DNA of 64,000 nt from an uncultured Aquimarina sp. (GCA_947496555.1 CANMDH010000001.1:1-64000); one strand, 5' to 3'; counted from the stretch's first letter, positions 44,284-53,534 are shown. Numbers and translations: made by a program. The notes: generated by a model from the letters alone, not told the origin.

Positions 44284-46134
44284 TTATACCGGAATCGTAA
44301 AATAAAAAGTACTTCCTTTTCCTTTTTCTGAAGTTAACCAAATTTTACCACCATGTGATTCAACAATTTTCTTACAATGCGCCAAACCAATGCCCGTACC
44401 TTGATATTCGTCTCTTGAATGCAGCCTTTGAAATATGGCAAATATTCGGTCTTTATGCTCTTCTGGAATACCAATACCATTATCTTTTACAGAAAACTTC
44501 CAATAATTTACTGCATCTTCACTCAGATCCGTCACCTTTACACTAGCAATATTGATCTTGGGAACTTTGTTGGCTTCTCTAAATTTAATAGCATTACCAA
44601 TCAAGTTTTGCAATAGTAAGCGAAGTTCAATTTCAGAGCCTCTTACAACAGGTAATTTGCTCACCGTAATTGTTGCATCGGTCTCTTCGATAACCGTTTT
44701 TAGATCTTTTCTTAATTCTTCGATTACCTTATTAAGATCTACATCGGCATATTCTCTATTTCTTCCTAATCTTGAATATTCGAGCAGAGAATCGATCAAT
44801 TTTTTCATTCTGATGCTCGCATCTTTAATAAACGCCAAACTTTCCTTTCCAACATCGTCAAAACTATCTCCATAATCCTCTGAAATCAATCCGATAAAAC
44901 TTGAAATGGTATTTAATGGCTCTTGAAGATCGTGACTAGCGATATAGGCAAACTGTTCTAGCTCCTTATTTTTGGCCTCTAGTTCTAATGATTGCTCATA
45001 AATCGCTAAGTTTTTTTCCTGTAATTCTTTGCTAAATTTTTTCTTATTCAAATACCCTCTATAAATAAAAACACTGGCTCCCAGAATAAGTATCACAAGG
45101 GAAGCTAAAAGGAGATTCACCTTTTTTTGAGCGCTAATCTCTGAAACTTGCTTATTCAAAACATCTTCTTGTATAGCAATTTTTTCTCTTTGTTCTTCTA
45201 AGAATCGGCTCTGCTCTTCGATTTCAAGATTGCTGTTTTTTATTTTTTCACTTTGGTTTTTTATATAGGCTATTTGCTCTTGAATATTTTTTTCGAGTTC
45301 TCTCTCTATCAATACTTTTTCTTCGTATTTTTTTTGTTGTAATTGACTTTCTGTATATAAGCTTTCAATTCTTTTATTTTTCTCACTAATCTCCTCCTCT
45401 CTATAATCAATTTCCTTTTGTTGATCGCCAATTTTTTCTAACTGATTAGTAATCCTACTTTTTTGATTTTGTAACTCTTTATCTTTGTCTTTTATTATAG
45501 AATCTTGTTCCTGGTTTTCTTCCTGGACAACGGTTAAAGACCTTTCAGTTTTTCTGTACAATCGCTTCCACTTTTCTGCAGAAGATATTGCATGTCGTTT
45601 TAAAGTAGGAGCCGTAACGAAACCTTCATTTTTTATACGATCTAAATTGATTTCATATACAAACGAATCCCCTACATTAACCATATTAACCATCGAAGAA
45701 TTGAAGTTATAATCTTCGCTAACCAAAAGAATATCTTTACCAGAAATTTTACTCAAGATATAATGAATCCCATAATTGTATTTCTGGTTTACATAAAGTA
45801 ACTGAATATCCTTTATTTCTTTGACCCTATGAAAGCGAACAATTTCTACCGGTTTATTATAGATCTTACGCTTAAGAGCCATAGATTGAAGGTCCAGAAC
45901 TGTTCGATCAGGGCCTAGAACGCCTATTTTAAAACTGTCGTTTGTACTTAAATCGGGCCAACCCACTTGTTGAGCAAAGTTGAAAACAAAAATGGCCCTT
46001 TGTAGCCTTTTTACCTCTTCATTACTTGTATCCTGAGCATAATTTTTAAGAGAAAAAAGTGAAAACACCATAAGACATATGATCACTATCAAATTACTGT
46101 TTATAACGAACATATTTCTACAAGCATTCATCAT
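44284..46134 (-). CDS. Sensor histidine kinase with periplasmic YfiR-like domain
   Basis: A 616-residue kinase. A signal or anchor segment (about 12-34) precedes a YfiR-like (DUF4154) domain at about 40-185. It is followed by a very long coiled coil at about 195-338, a membrane helix at 341-361, a HisKA domain with H401 (IASHDLQEPLNT), and a HATPase domain with DNGIGIPEEHKDRIF and GTGIGLAHCKKIVESHGG. YfiR is the periplasmic repressor of a diguanylate cyclase in Pseudomonas, so a redox- or ligand-sensing role is plausible. Its start overlaps the stop of the TonB receptor gene by 4 bp (ATGA). No receiver domain is fused, and two lone receivers lie upstream of the receptor. Confidence 0.9.
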   Translation of the reverse strand: MMNACRNMFVINSNLIVIICLMVFSLFSLKNYAQDTSNEEVKRLQRAIFVFNFAQQVGWPDLSTNDSFKIGVLGPDRTVLDLQSMALKRKIYNKPVEIVRFHRVKEIKDIQLLYVNQKYNYGIHYILSKISGKDILLVSEDYNFNSSMVNMVNVGDSFVYEINLDRIKNEGFVTAPTLKRHAISSAEKWKRLYRKTERSLTVVQEENQEQDSIIKDKDKELQNQKSRITNQLEKIGDQQKEIDYREEEISEKNKRIESLYTESQLQQKKYEEKVLIERELEKNIQEQIAYIKNQSEKIKNSNLEIEEQSRFLEEQREKIAIQEDVLNKQVSEISAQKKVNLLLASLVILILGASVFIYRGYLNKKKFSKELQEKNLAIYEQSLELEAKNKELEQFAYIASHDLQEPLNTISSFIGLISEDYGDSFDDVGKESLAFIKDASIRMKKLIDSLLEYSRLGRNREYADVDLNKVIEELRKDLKTVIEETDATITVSKLPVVRGSEIELRLLLQNLIGNAIKFREANKVPKINIASVKVTDLSEDAVNYWKFSVKDNGIGIPEEHKDRIFAIFQRLHSRDEYQGTGIGLAHCKKIVESHGGKIWLTSEKGKGSTFYFTIPV

Positions 46135-48836
46135 AATCTAAGCAATACCCTTATATAATAATTAGCTCCATTAACCCCAAATTGCTGTACTCTTCTACTA
46201 TAGATAAAATTTCCATCTTCTGTGTTTGAAGAATGTTTATGTTGATCAGGAAATACATTAAAAATATTATTTCCACCTACCGTACATTTTAAATAATCAT
46301 TAACCTGATAAGAAACCGCTCCATCAGTCACTAATTTTGGAGAAAATGTCTGATCTCTGGTTTCGATATTTCCGGTAAACTCATTTAATACCCAGTTTGT
46401 AGTATCCCCATCCTCTGGGTGTATAAATTTGACTTCACCAAATACGGTGTTTACCAATTGAAATCGAAACTTATCCCAATCATAAGAAAACAACGAGTTT
46501 ATCTTGTAATTTGGTTGACCATTTTCTACACGGGCTATTTCTTCTCTATTAAAAAGTACTTCTTCCTGGCCTATTAACGCTGAAGAAACTTTTATTGGGC
46601 CTTGCACTTCAGTATCTGTTATATTGGCTCCCAGAGAAGCATTAAGTTCTCCTCCATTAAGCGATGTTTTAAAAAACAACACCAAATCTGCTCCGGTCGT
46701 TTTAGAGTCTATAGCGTTGGTAAAAAATTGTGCTGCTCCCACATTAAAAGGTTCTAATATGGTTTCATATCCTTCTGCAAATCTTCCAGATAGTACAATC
46801 CTATCTTCGATATCAATTTGATAATAATCAAAACTAAAGGTAAAATTATCATTAAATTTCCCACTCAACCCTGCACTAAAATGAGTAGATAATTCTGGTT
46901 TCAGTTTTCCAATTTGGAAAGCCTCGGTAACAATAGCGCTTTCATTATTAAAAGTCCCTACCTGCAAGCTCTCGCCATTAATAAACTGAGTACTAATATT
47001 TTGAAAGAACACCTGATGCAATGACGGTGCTCTGAACCCACTTGAGAAGCCAGCTCTTAAACTAAGATCATCATTAATTCTATAACGTCCGGATAATTTT
47101 CCAATGGTTTGCCCGCCAAAGTCATTATAATCCTCATATCTAACTGCACCTCTAAGTAATAATTGATCTGAGAGATTAGCTTCTACATCAAGATACCCTG
47201 AGCTATTGGTTCTAAAACGATTTAACTCACTTTCAGGCTGAAATCCAGGAAATACCTGTGCACCTGGGGTACGTGGTAGTTCAGCCCCTTGGTCATCCAA
47301 ATATGTGCTACCTCCATCAATGTACGAAGCCTCTTCACCGGCTATGATTTGATAGTTCTCCACCCTTAATTCTGCACCAAAGGCAATATTAACACCATGA
47401 AGCCAATCGAATGTTCTAGAGATATCCAAATTGGTAGTGTTTTGCTTGTACAAAAATCCCCCTGCATAGAATGTCCTTGGTGAAGCTATCCCTAAAGAAG
47501 CATTATTAGAATTATTTACTGTGTAATCTAGCCTGTTTATTCCAATAGAATGACTGAAATCAACATCCCAATCATTTTTTACTCCCTTTATTCCAACTGC
47601 TATCGCGTCATCCTGTATATCTGTAAGGATTTCTGGAGAAAAACCATCAGGAAAAAGTTCCAGCACTACCCTATCCTGATCTTTTGGAAAACGGTAAAAC
47701 CCCTTTGAGTTCCCTTCTCTATAATTTCGTCCGCCATGCATATAAAATGTAGCAAATTCAGACATTTTCATTTCTCCATTAAAAGCTAATGTCAGGTTTT
47801 GAGTTTTCGCATTTCCTATCTGCATTACTCTTTTATCGGAATACCCGGTTTGTGCAAAAAAGTTATTCTGTTCTATTAAAGTTTCATCCTGAGATGCATC
47901 ATCAGAATATACTCTACCTGTATAATCTCCTGCTCGATTAATAGCCTCCCTATCTCGATATTCGGCGGTTACATTTATATATCCCTCTTTTCCTATCTTT
48001 AACCCAAAATTTACAGAAGAGTATAGATTAAAACCGTCTCCTTCTGTAGTAATTCCAGCTCGGTTGTCTATCTGAATTATTTCGGTTTGCTTTTTCAAAA
48101 TGATATTGATTACCCCTGCTATGGCATCAGATCCATATTGGGAGGTAGCACCATCTCTTAATACTTCTATCCTTTCTATTGCCGCTATTGGAATTGCATT
48201 AAAATCTGTACCCACAGAACCTCTCCCAATAGTACCATTTACATTTAATAATGAGCTACTATGTCTACGCTTACCATTTACTAATACTAGCACCTGATCG
48301 GGCCCCAATCCTCTAAGTGTAGCAGGATCGATATGATCGGTCCCATCTGCAATAGTTTGATTGGTAGAATGAAAAGAAGGAATTAGGTAGTGTAAAATAT
48401 GACTTAATTCTATTTGCGATGAGTTGGCGAGCTGTTGTGGAGAAATAATATCAACAGCCGCAGTATTTTTAAGTAACGATTTAGGTTTTGCTCTAGACCC
48501 AAGAGAAACCGGTTGATCCATAGAAAATCCCGTTTCTAAAATAAAATCTAATTGAATGGTATCTCCTACATTTACGCTTATTGGTTTAGAAACTGGAGTA
48601 TACATAATAAACGCTGCATGGAGCACATATTCTCCTTCATCTACATCAAAAGAATAGTTACCATTTACATCGGTAGTAGTGGTCCTGTCGGTACCTTCGA
48701 TGGTAATTCTGGCACCTGGTAGGTTCCCAAATTGATCTGATACATTTCCTGATATCGTTGCTCTAGCTTGAGAAAAACCATCAAAATTAAAACAAAAAAT
48801 AAATAGGATGGCAAGGTATAGACTGTACCTTACCAA
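46131..48836 (-). CDS. TonB-dependent receptor with carboxypeptidase-regulatory-like N-domain
   Basis: A 901-residue outer-membrane receptor. After a signal peptide (ending GFSQA) comes a CarboxypepD_reg-like domain (about 25-105). A plug follows with LRGLGPDQVLVLVNGKRRHS and IEVLRDGATSQYGSDAIAGV, then a barrel ending YYIRVLLRL. The only usable start is TTG at 48836: the upstream frame runs to a stop at 48927 without ATG, and internal Met codons come too late for the signal. Translational coupling to a YfiR-kinase suggests that ligand uptake is tied to signalling. The substrate is unknown, possibly a siderophore. Confidence 0.88.
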   Translation of the reverse strand: MVRYSLYLAILFIFCFNFDGFSQARATISGNVSDQFGNLPGARITIEGTDRTTTTDVNGNYSFDVDEGEYVLHAAFIMYTPVSKPISVNVGDTIQLDFILETGFSMDQPVSLGSRAKPKSLLKNTAAVDIISPQQLANSSQIELSHILHYLIPSFHSTNQTIADGTDHIDPATLRGLGPDQVLVLVNGKRRHSSSLLNVNGTIGRGSVGTDFNAIPIAAIERIEVLRDGATSQYGSDAIAGVINIILKKQTEIIQIDNRAGITTEGDGFNLYSSVNFGLKIGKEGYINVTAEYRDREAINRAGDYTGRVYSDDASQDETLIEQNNFFAQTGYSDKRVMQIGNAKTQNLTLAFNGEMKMSEFATFYMHGGRNYREGNSKGFYRFPKDQDRVVLELFPDGFSPEILTDIQDDAIAVGIKGVKNDWDVDFSHSIGINRLDYTVNNSNNASLGIASPRTFYAGGFLYKQNTTNLDISRTFDWLHGVNIAFGAELRVENYQIIAGEEASYIDGGSTYLDDQGAELPRTPGAQVFPGFQPESELNRFRTNSSGYLDVEANLSDQLLLRGAVRYEDYNDFGGQTIGKLSGRYRINDDLSLRAGFSSGFRAPSLHQVFFQNISTQFINGESLQVGTFNNESAIVTEAFQIGKLKPELSTHFSAGLSGKFNDNFTFSFDYYQIDIEDRIVLSGRFAEGYETILEPFNVGAAQFFTNAIDSKTTGADLVLFFKTSLNGGELNASLGANITDTEVQGPIKVSSALIGQEEVLFNREEIARVENGQPNYKINSLFSYDWDKFRFQLVNTVFGEVKFIHPEDGDTTNWVLNEFTGNIETRDQTFSPKLVTDGAVSYQVNDYLKCTVGGNNIFNVFPDQHKHSSNTEDGNFIYSRRVQQFGVNGANYYIRVLLRL

Positions 48837-48969
48837 AAAAAGATGGTGCGTGTTTTTTCTAGACGTTTTAATGTGTTTACTTATTTTATTTAGGCTGTTT
48901 CTAAGGGTAATTAAATCTAATGCAAGTTACTACAATTTGCAAAAAAATTAGAATAGTATCATGAATTAG

Positions 48970-49404
48970 CTATGATGCAAATTTATTTCCCTGGGCACAT
49001 ATTTTTGGGGTTATGCCTGGAAAATATTTACTTACAATCTTACAAACTATGTCTTTGGTTAACATTTTTTCATTGTACTCCTTAATTTCAGAGATACTTT
49101 CTGCAAGTTTCTTTTCGTCATCATTTAGGCTCGCACCCAACATCAAAATAATAATAGAACCTTTATATTTAGTATCCAGTTTTTGATATGCTTCAATAAA
49201 CTCCCACCCATTCATTACTGGCATGTTAATATCCAAAAAAATTACTTCAGGTACCACTTCAGATTGTATATAACCCAGAGCGCCTTTACCATTTTCGGCA
49301 ATTACAACTTCATCAACGCAATCAACTTTTTCTATAATCGTTTTGTTAAAAAAGTTGGTAGCTTTGCTATCGTCTATCAAAAGAAAACGCTTTAACTTTT
49401 CCAT
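48970..49404 (-). CDS. Single-domain response regulator, atypical
   Basis: A 144-residue stand-alone receiver domain. The acidic pair D11-D12 and phospho-acceptor D58 (FLDINMPVMNGWEF) are present, but the switch Thr position reads LGAS instead of a Thr, and Lys113 is followed by Met rather than Pro. Its output may thus differ from that of the paired receiver upstream. It starts one base after the upstream gene's stop and precedes the TonB receptor by 133 bp on the same strand. Confidence 0.85.
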   Translation of the reverse strand: MEKLKRFLLIDDSKATNFFNKTIIEKVDCVDEVVIAENGKGALGYIQSEVVPEVIFLDINMPVMNGWEFIEAYQKLDTKYKGSIIILMLGASLNDDEKKLAESISEIKEYNEKMLTKDIVCKIVSKYFPGITPKICAQGNKFAS

Positions 49405-49405
49405 A

Positions 49406-49810
49406 TCAGAAATGATTGTTTAGTATACTATCCAATAAATTAAGTGATAAGGGTTTATTTATAAAATCGTCGACAGCATGATTCTTGGCAGATTCTCTAA
49501 CATCATCTGGATTAGAGGAGGTAGAAAGCAGAATCACTTTAATACCATTGGTTAATTCTTGGTCAAGTTTAGAAAATTCGATCAAAAATTCCCACCCATT
49601 CATTGCTGGCATATTGATATCTAAAAAGATAAGATCCGGTTTGATTGCTTGATTATTTTTCACAGCACCGAGATACTCAAGAGCTGCTAAACCGCTTTGC
49701 ACGGTATTTACTTTATGAAAGTGTTCGTGTTTGGTGACAACCCGTTCATTAAAAAAATTAGTTGCCTTATCATCATCTATTAATAAGACACAATTCACAA
49801 ATTTTCCCAT
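49406..49810 (-). CDS. Single-domain response regulator
   Basis: A 134-residue CheY-like receiver starting MGKFVNCVLLIDDDKATNFF. Acidic residues D12-D13, phospho-acceptor D64 (IFLDINMPAMNGWEF), the Thr/Ser of LLSTSSNPDD and the Lys-Pro of INKPLS are all conserved. A TTG four codons earlier could start it, but the ATG at 49810 leads straight into the first strand and is preferred. It has no output domain, so it probably relays phosphate or binds a partner. The YfiR-kinase in the same array is the obvious donor. Confidence 0.88.
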   Translation of the reverse strand: MGKFVNCVLLIDDDKATNFFNERVVTKHEHFHKVNTVQSGLAALEYLGAVKNNQAIKPDLIFLDINMPAMNGWEFLIEFSKLDQELTNGIKVILLSTSSNPDDVRESAKNHAVDDFINKPLSLNLLDSILNNHF

Positions 49811-49862
49811 AAATTTTTCCAATTACACTCAAAGGAAGTAAACTTATTTTAATTTTCCATGA

Positions 49863-49870
49863 CAAAACTA
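49863..49870 (-). promoter_or_regulatory. -7 element for the response-regulator pair
   Basis: On the minus strand this reads TAGTTTTG, an exact TAnnTTTG match, about 53 nt before the chosen ATG at 49810. Confidence 0.4.
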
Positions 49871-49934
49871 AACTTTATTAAATAGTTTTCGTTTAAAAAA
49901 TTAATTTTAACGATTAAAGGACGCATAATTTATT

Positions 49935-49957
49935 ACCTGCCGGTACATTTGGCAGGT
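49935..49957 (+). terminator. Orphan hairpin with T-run in a divergent region
   Basis: ACCTGCC (49935-49941) and GGCAGGT (49951-49957) form a 7-bp stem with a 9-nt loop, followed by TTT. It lies between divergent genes, where no terminator is expected. It could end a short rightward RNA starting between 49823 and 49930. Confidence 0.4.
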
Positions 49958-50032
49958 TTTAGTCTAAAGATCAAAAAATTAGGAATCTTACATTTTTGAT
50001 AAGCTGTTGATAGCATAGAATTAAAATAAATG

Positions 50033-50040
50033 TAACTTTG
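50033..50040 (+). promoter_or_regulatory. -7 element for the GNAT/FemAB-like gene
   Basis: TAACTTTG is an exact match to TAnnTTTG, 49 nt before the start at 50089. A TTG at 50007-50009 is a possible, slightly distant -33 element. Confidence 0.45.
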
Positions 50041-50088
50041 AACAAAAACAGACGACTTATATACTACGTAAATGTCTGAAAGGGATAC

Positions 50089-51279
50089 ATGCTAGAAAAA
50101 ATAAAAAATAGGTGCAAAACCAAATCATTACAATATGATTATTATAATCATATAAAAGACATACCCGTTGAAGATTGGAATTCTGTAAATTCAAATAACA
50201 ACATATTTTTATCATTAGACTATCTAAAAACTCTTGAGGACACTCTTTATGAGAATATTAAATTTAGGTATATTATATTTTATGATAAAAAAACTCCTGT
50301 AGCGTTAGCTGCAGCTCAATTAATAAAATTTAATTCTGCGCAGTTAAAATTTCAAGAATTCCCCTGTAAAATAAATGATACTATAAGAAACAAATTGTTT
50401 AAAAATTTGGAAGTAAGAGTATTAGTTTGCGGAAATTTATTTTCTTGCGGAGAGCATGGCTTTATTTATAATTCTGATAAAATAAAAGCTAAGGAAGCTT
50501 TTGAGAATTTATCGAATGCTTTGAGAGAGATCCGAAAATCCGAAAATTCAGACAAGCCTTCTTTTATATTGCTTAAAGAATTTTGGCCACAATCTTTTGA
50601 TAATAGCGATTATATCAAGGATCATGATTTCAGAGAGTTTAGAATTGATGTGAATATGGTACTTGAGATACCTCAGAATTGGAATACTTTTGAGGATTAT
50701 CTGGGCAGTATGCGTACAAAATTTAGAACAAGAGCCAAAAAAGTCTTTAAAAAATCTAAGAAACTTGTTGTTAAAGATTTTGAGGCCCAAGATATAGTAA
50801 CTTTCAAAGATGATATCGACAAATTATATTTATCGGTAATCGATAAAGCCGATTTTAAAATTGGAAAACTGAATTCTTACACTTTTAAACACTTAAAACA
50901 AACCCTAGGTGAGTCCTTTGTGTTTAAGGGGTATTTTCTTGAAGAAAAGTTAGTTGGATTTACAACATCTTTTATACTTCCAGATGCTGTAGATGCGAAT
51001 CATATTGGTATTGACTATACGTATAATAAAGAACATGATATTTACCAGAAAATGTTATATGACTATGTTGATCTGGCTATTACAAAAAGAGTAAAAGAAC
51101 TTAGATTAGGAAGAACCGCCGAAATTATTAAGAGTTGTGTGGGTGCCAAGCCTGTTGAAATGAAATTATATGTGCGGCATGGAAACTCGATTTCTAATAC
51201 ACTTCTAAAACCATTAGTAGAATTAATTTCTCCCAACGAATATGAAGTTAGAAACCCTTTCAAACTCCAATTAGATTAA
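50089..51279 (+). CDS. GNAT/FemAB-like acyltransferase family protein
   Basis: A 396-residue soluble protein resembling FemAB-like peptidoglycan-recognition or GNAT-fold proteins. The central part (DYLGSMRTKFRTRAKKVFKK) and the C-terminal GNAT-like half (FVFKGYFLEEKLVGFTTSFI, then LRLGRTAEIIKSCVGAKPVE) support this. No signal peptide is visible. The substrate is unknown, perhaps an amino-acyl or fatty acyl group. It precedes the YdjM-like gene by 5 bp, so the two form an operon. Confidence 0.7.
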   Translation: MLEKIKNRCKTKSLQYDYYNHIKDIPVEDWNSVNSNNNIFLSLDYLKTLEDTLYENIKFRYIIFYDKKTPVALAAAQLIKFNSAQLKFQEFPCKINDTIRNKLFKNLEVRVLVCGNLFSCGEHGFIYNSDKIKAKEAFENLSNALREIRKSENSDKPSFILLKEFWPQSFDNSDYIKDHDFREFRIDVNMVLEIPQNWNTFEDYLGSMRTKFRTRAKKVFKKSKKLVVKDFEAQDIVTFKDDIDKLYLSVIDKADFKIGKLNSYTFKHLKQTLGESFVFKGYFLEEKLVGFTTSFILPDAVDANHIGIDYTYNKEHDIYQKMLYDYVDLAITKRVKELRLGRTAEIIKSCVGAKPVEMKLYVRHGNSISNTLLKPLVELISPNEYEVRNPFKLQLD

Positions 51280-51284
51280 TTTTT

Positions 51285-52298
51285 ATGGATTCATTAACTC
51301 AAATCGTATTAGGAGCAGCAGTAGGAGAAGCAACATTAGGAAAAAAAGCAGGCAACAAAGCTATGCTTTGGGGTGCAATTGCCGGAACAATTCCAGACCT
51401 GGATGTATTATCAAAACTTTTTGTTGACAATGTTACAGCCAATGAGTTACATCGAGGTTTTTCTCATTCTATCCTGTTCAGTATTTTGGCGGCGCCTTTA
51501 TTAGGCTGGTTGATCGCTAAACTATACAAGAACAAAGAGGCAGATTGGAAAGACTGGGGCAAATTAATGTTTCTAGGACTATTTACACACCCTATTTTGG
51601 ATGCTTTCACCTCTTGGGGTACCCAGTTGTTCTGGCCATTGGATTATAAAGTAGCAATCAACAATATTTTTGTAGTCGATCCTTTATACACCGTTCCTTT
51701 CTTAGTTTTTGTAATCATAGCCATGTTCTATAAAAGAACCCATCCTAAAAGAAAAAAATATAACAGCCTTGGTTTATATGTGAGTAGTTTTTATTTACTT
51801 ATCACCTTAGTATTGCAACAAAGTGCCATGGCAAATTTTTCCAATAATTTGGAAAATCAACATATTCAATATAATGAGATCCAAACACGTCCAACACCTT
51901 TGAATAGTATTTTGTGGACCGCCAATATAGAAACCGATAATTCATTCCTGATTGGATACTACTCATTATTAGATGAGGATGAAATCATTGATTTTTCTGA
52001 ATTTCCAAAAAATCATCATTTGTTAGGTGAAATGAGAAATGATCCTTTAATACCACGATTAATTAAACTTTCTGAAGGATGGTATACTATTGAAAAAGTT
52101 AATGATAGTGTATATTTCAACGATCTAAGGTTTGGAACATTAGGCATAGGAGAAGATGCAAAACGTTTTGTATTCAGCTATGAATTATATTATAACAATA
52201 ATGGAGAATTGATGGCAAGAGAAAGAGAACGTGATGTGAATGAGGCGTCTCCCCTACTAAAAAAATTATTCAATAGAGTATTGGGTAATAAATCATGA
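51285..52298 (+). CDS. YdjM-like membrane-bound metal-dependent hydrolase
   Basis: A 337-residue integral membrane protein of the YdjM/LexA-binding inner-membrane hydrolase family. The N-terminus MDSLTQIVLGAAVGEATLGK, the DLD of GTIPDLDVL, HRGFSHSILFS and FTHPILDAFTSWGT carry the conserved His and Asp residues expected to bind metal. Five or so helices are visible, followed by a soluble C-terminal part. Role unknown. The gene is closed by a strong terminator. Confidence 0.85.
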   Translation: MDSLTQIVLGAAVGEATLGKKAGNKAMLWGAIAGTIPDLDVLSKLFVDNVTANELHRGFSHSILFSILAAPLLGWLIAKLYKNKEADWKDWGKLMFLGLFTHPILDAFTSWGTQLFWPLDYKVAINNIFVVDPLYTVPFLVFVIIAMFYKRTHPKRKKYNSLGLYVSSFYLLITLVLQQSAMANFSNNLENQHIQYNEIQTRPTPLNSILWTANIETDNSFLIGYYSLLDEDEIIDFSEFPKNHHLLGEMRNDPLIPRLIKLSEGWYTIEKVNDSVYFNDLRFGTLGIGEDAKRFVFSYELYYNNNGELMARERERDVNEASPLLKKLFNRVLGNKS

Positions 52299-52299
52299 A

Positions 52300-52327
52300 A
52301 AAAAGGCTGAAATACTTCAGCCTTTTT
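52300..52327. terminator. Strong bidirectional intrinsic terminator
   Basis: AAAAAGGCTGAA (52300-52311) and TTCAGCCTTTTT (52316-52327) form a perfect 12-bp stem with a 4-nt loop, with A- and T-runs on both sides. It lies between the ends of the YdjM-like gene and the convergent DUF1761 gene. Confidence 0.92.
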
Positions 52328-52344
52328 CTTTATATCGCTTGTCA

Positions 52345-52845
52345 TTACACAAAATGACATATTACTCCGCCCATAAGTGCTAGACAAACGGTCCAATATC
52401 CAACGTTTACGGCGATATATTTAAATCCTTTTCTCTCAAATAATGCATTAGTTCCCAGAACTGGCAACACAAAGAATAATCCTACTACTGCCCCATGTAA
52501 AGCACCATGACCAAAACTTCTATGATTTTGCCCATAGATTTCCATGTATTTCTGAGAAAACTGGTGTGTTTCTGACCCAGCTTCGTTCCAGGCAGGATCT
52601 GCCATAATGCTTGAGAAAAATCCATACTGATGTATTACCATTCCGGTAAGCATTGCAGCCAAAAAGAAACTGAAAATATAACTCAAGATAAAAATCAAGG
52701 CCATATTACCTCCTTTGAGATCTTCTTCGGTGAATCCACAGGCATTCATCCATGCGGTTCCAAAAACCTTGGGGTTATACCAAATAAATCCTAAAATCAT
52801 TGGGATTAACGCAGCTAGTGCCGTAATCAAAAAATTGAATTCCAT
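52345..52845 (-). CDS. DUF1761 membrane protein
   Basis: A 166-residue protein with about four membrane helices, matching DUF1761 (LITALAALIPMILGFIWYNP, then FGTAWMNACGFTEED). Function unknown. It is monocistronic with its own -7 element. Confidence 0.82.
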   Translation of the reverse strand: MEFNFLITALAALIPMILGFIWYNPKVFGTAWMNACGFTEEDLKGGNMALIFILSYIFSFFLAAMLTGMVIHQYGFFSSIMADPAWNEAGSETHQFSQKYMEIYGQNHRSFGHGALHGAVVGLFFVLPVLGTNALFERKGFKYIAVNVGYWTVCLALMGGVICHFV

Positions 52846-52872
52846 ATTGATTAGTGTTAAAAGTTGTTATAC

Positions 52873-52880
52873 TCAAATAT
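52873..52880 (-). promoter_or_regulatory. -7 element for the DUF1761 gene
   Basis: Reads TATATTTG on the minus strand, an exact TAnnTTTG match, about 28 nt before the start codon. Confidence 0.45.
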
Positions 52881-52903
52881 AGGCAAAACTTCTTTTATCT
52901 ATT

Positions 52904-53503
52904 TTACCACACCAAATACAATAATCGAATAGAGAATAAAATCAAGACGACACCAGTCACCCTAAAAAAAATAGTAAGTCGTTTTGGCGAAATAAATTTC
53001 TTCAATTTTTTAGATAAAAAAACTTTCAATAAATCGGTCGTAAGAATCCCAAATAATACAGCTGCCAAAAACGCCAAAAGTAATCCCTGATCCGGATATT
53101 TTGATTTTCCATATTGAAAAACACCAATCCACACTACAAATACAAACGGATTAAAAAAATTAACGCTGAAACCTTTTATAAAAAATGTTTGAAGTCCTCT
53201 TGTATTTATAGAAATTTCGGTAGTGATTTTTGCTTTTTTAATAAGGTAATTAATACCCAAAACAAATATAATCGAGCTGCCAGTAACCCCGATCCAGAAT
53301 TGATTACCCTCGGCATTTATAAAAGACGAAAGTCCATAATAGCATAACGCTACACAAACTATATCACTAACTATTATTCCTAAAACGACCGCGATACCTG
53401 CCTTGGAACCCCATTGAAAACTACTGTTAAGTAATAAAAAGAATACGGGACCGACGAAAATTACCATCCCCAACCCTATTATAAAACCTTCTAAAAACGA
53501 CAT
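52904..53503 (-). CDS. LysE-family amino-acid exporter
   Basis: A 199-residue LysE/RhtB-type translocator with six helices. The N-terminal GFIIGLGMVIFVGPVFFLLL has the conserved G-P, and FSVNFFNPFVFVVWIGVF has the family N-P. It would export an amino acid or similar small metabolite. A -7 element lies 24 nt upstream. Confidence 0.85.
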   Translation of the reverse strand: MSFLEGFIIGLGMVIFVGPVFFLLLNSSFQWGSKAGIAVVLGIIVSDIVCVALCYYGLSSFINAEGNQFWIGVTGSSIIFVLGINYLIKKAKITTEISINTRGLQTFFIKGFSVNFFNPFVFVVWIGVFQYGKSKYPDQGLLLAFLAAVLFGILTTDLLKVFLSKKLKKFISPKRLTIFFRVTGVVLILFSIRLLYLVW

Positions 53504-53526
53504 AAAATATAGACACTAGTATTTTA

Positions 53527-53534
53527 CAAAAGTA
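53527..53534 (-). promoter_or_regulatory. -7 element for the LysE-family gene
   Basis: Reads TACTTTTG on the minus strand, an exact TAnnTTTG match, 24 nt before the start codon. Confidence 0.45.

Noticed and set aside
48880-48910. Weak TATTTAG-N7-CTAA half-match upstream of the 901-residue receptor
   Set aside because: Only the inner four pairs match the Fur-like palindrome, so it is too weak to call an iron box.
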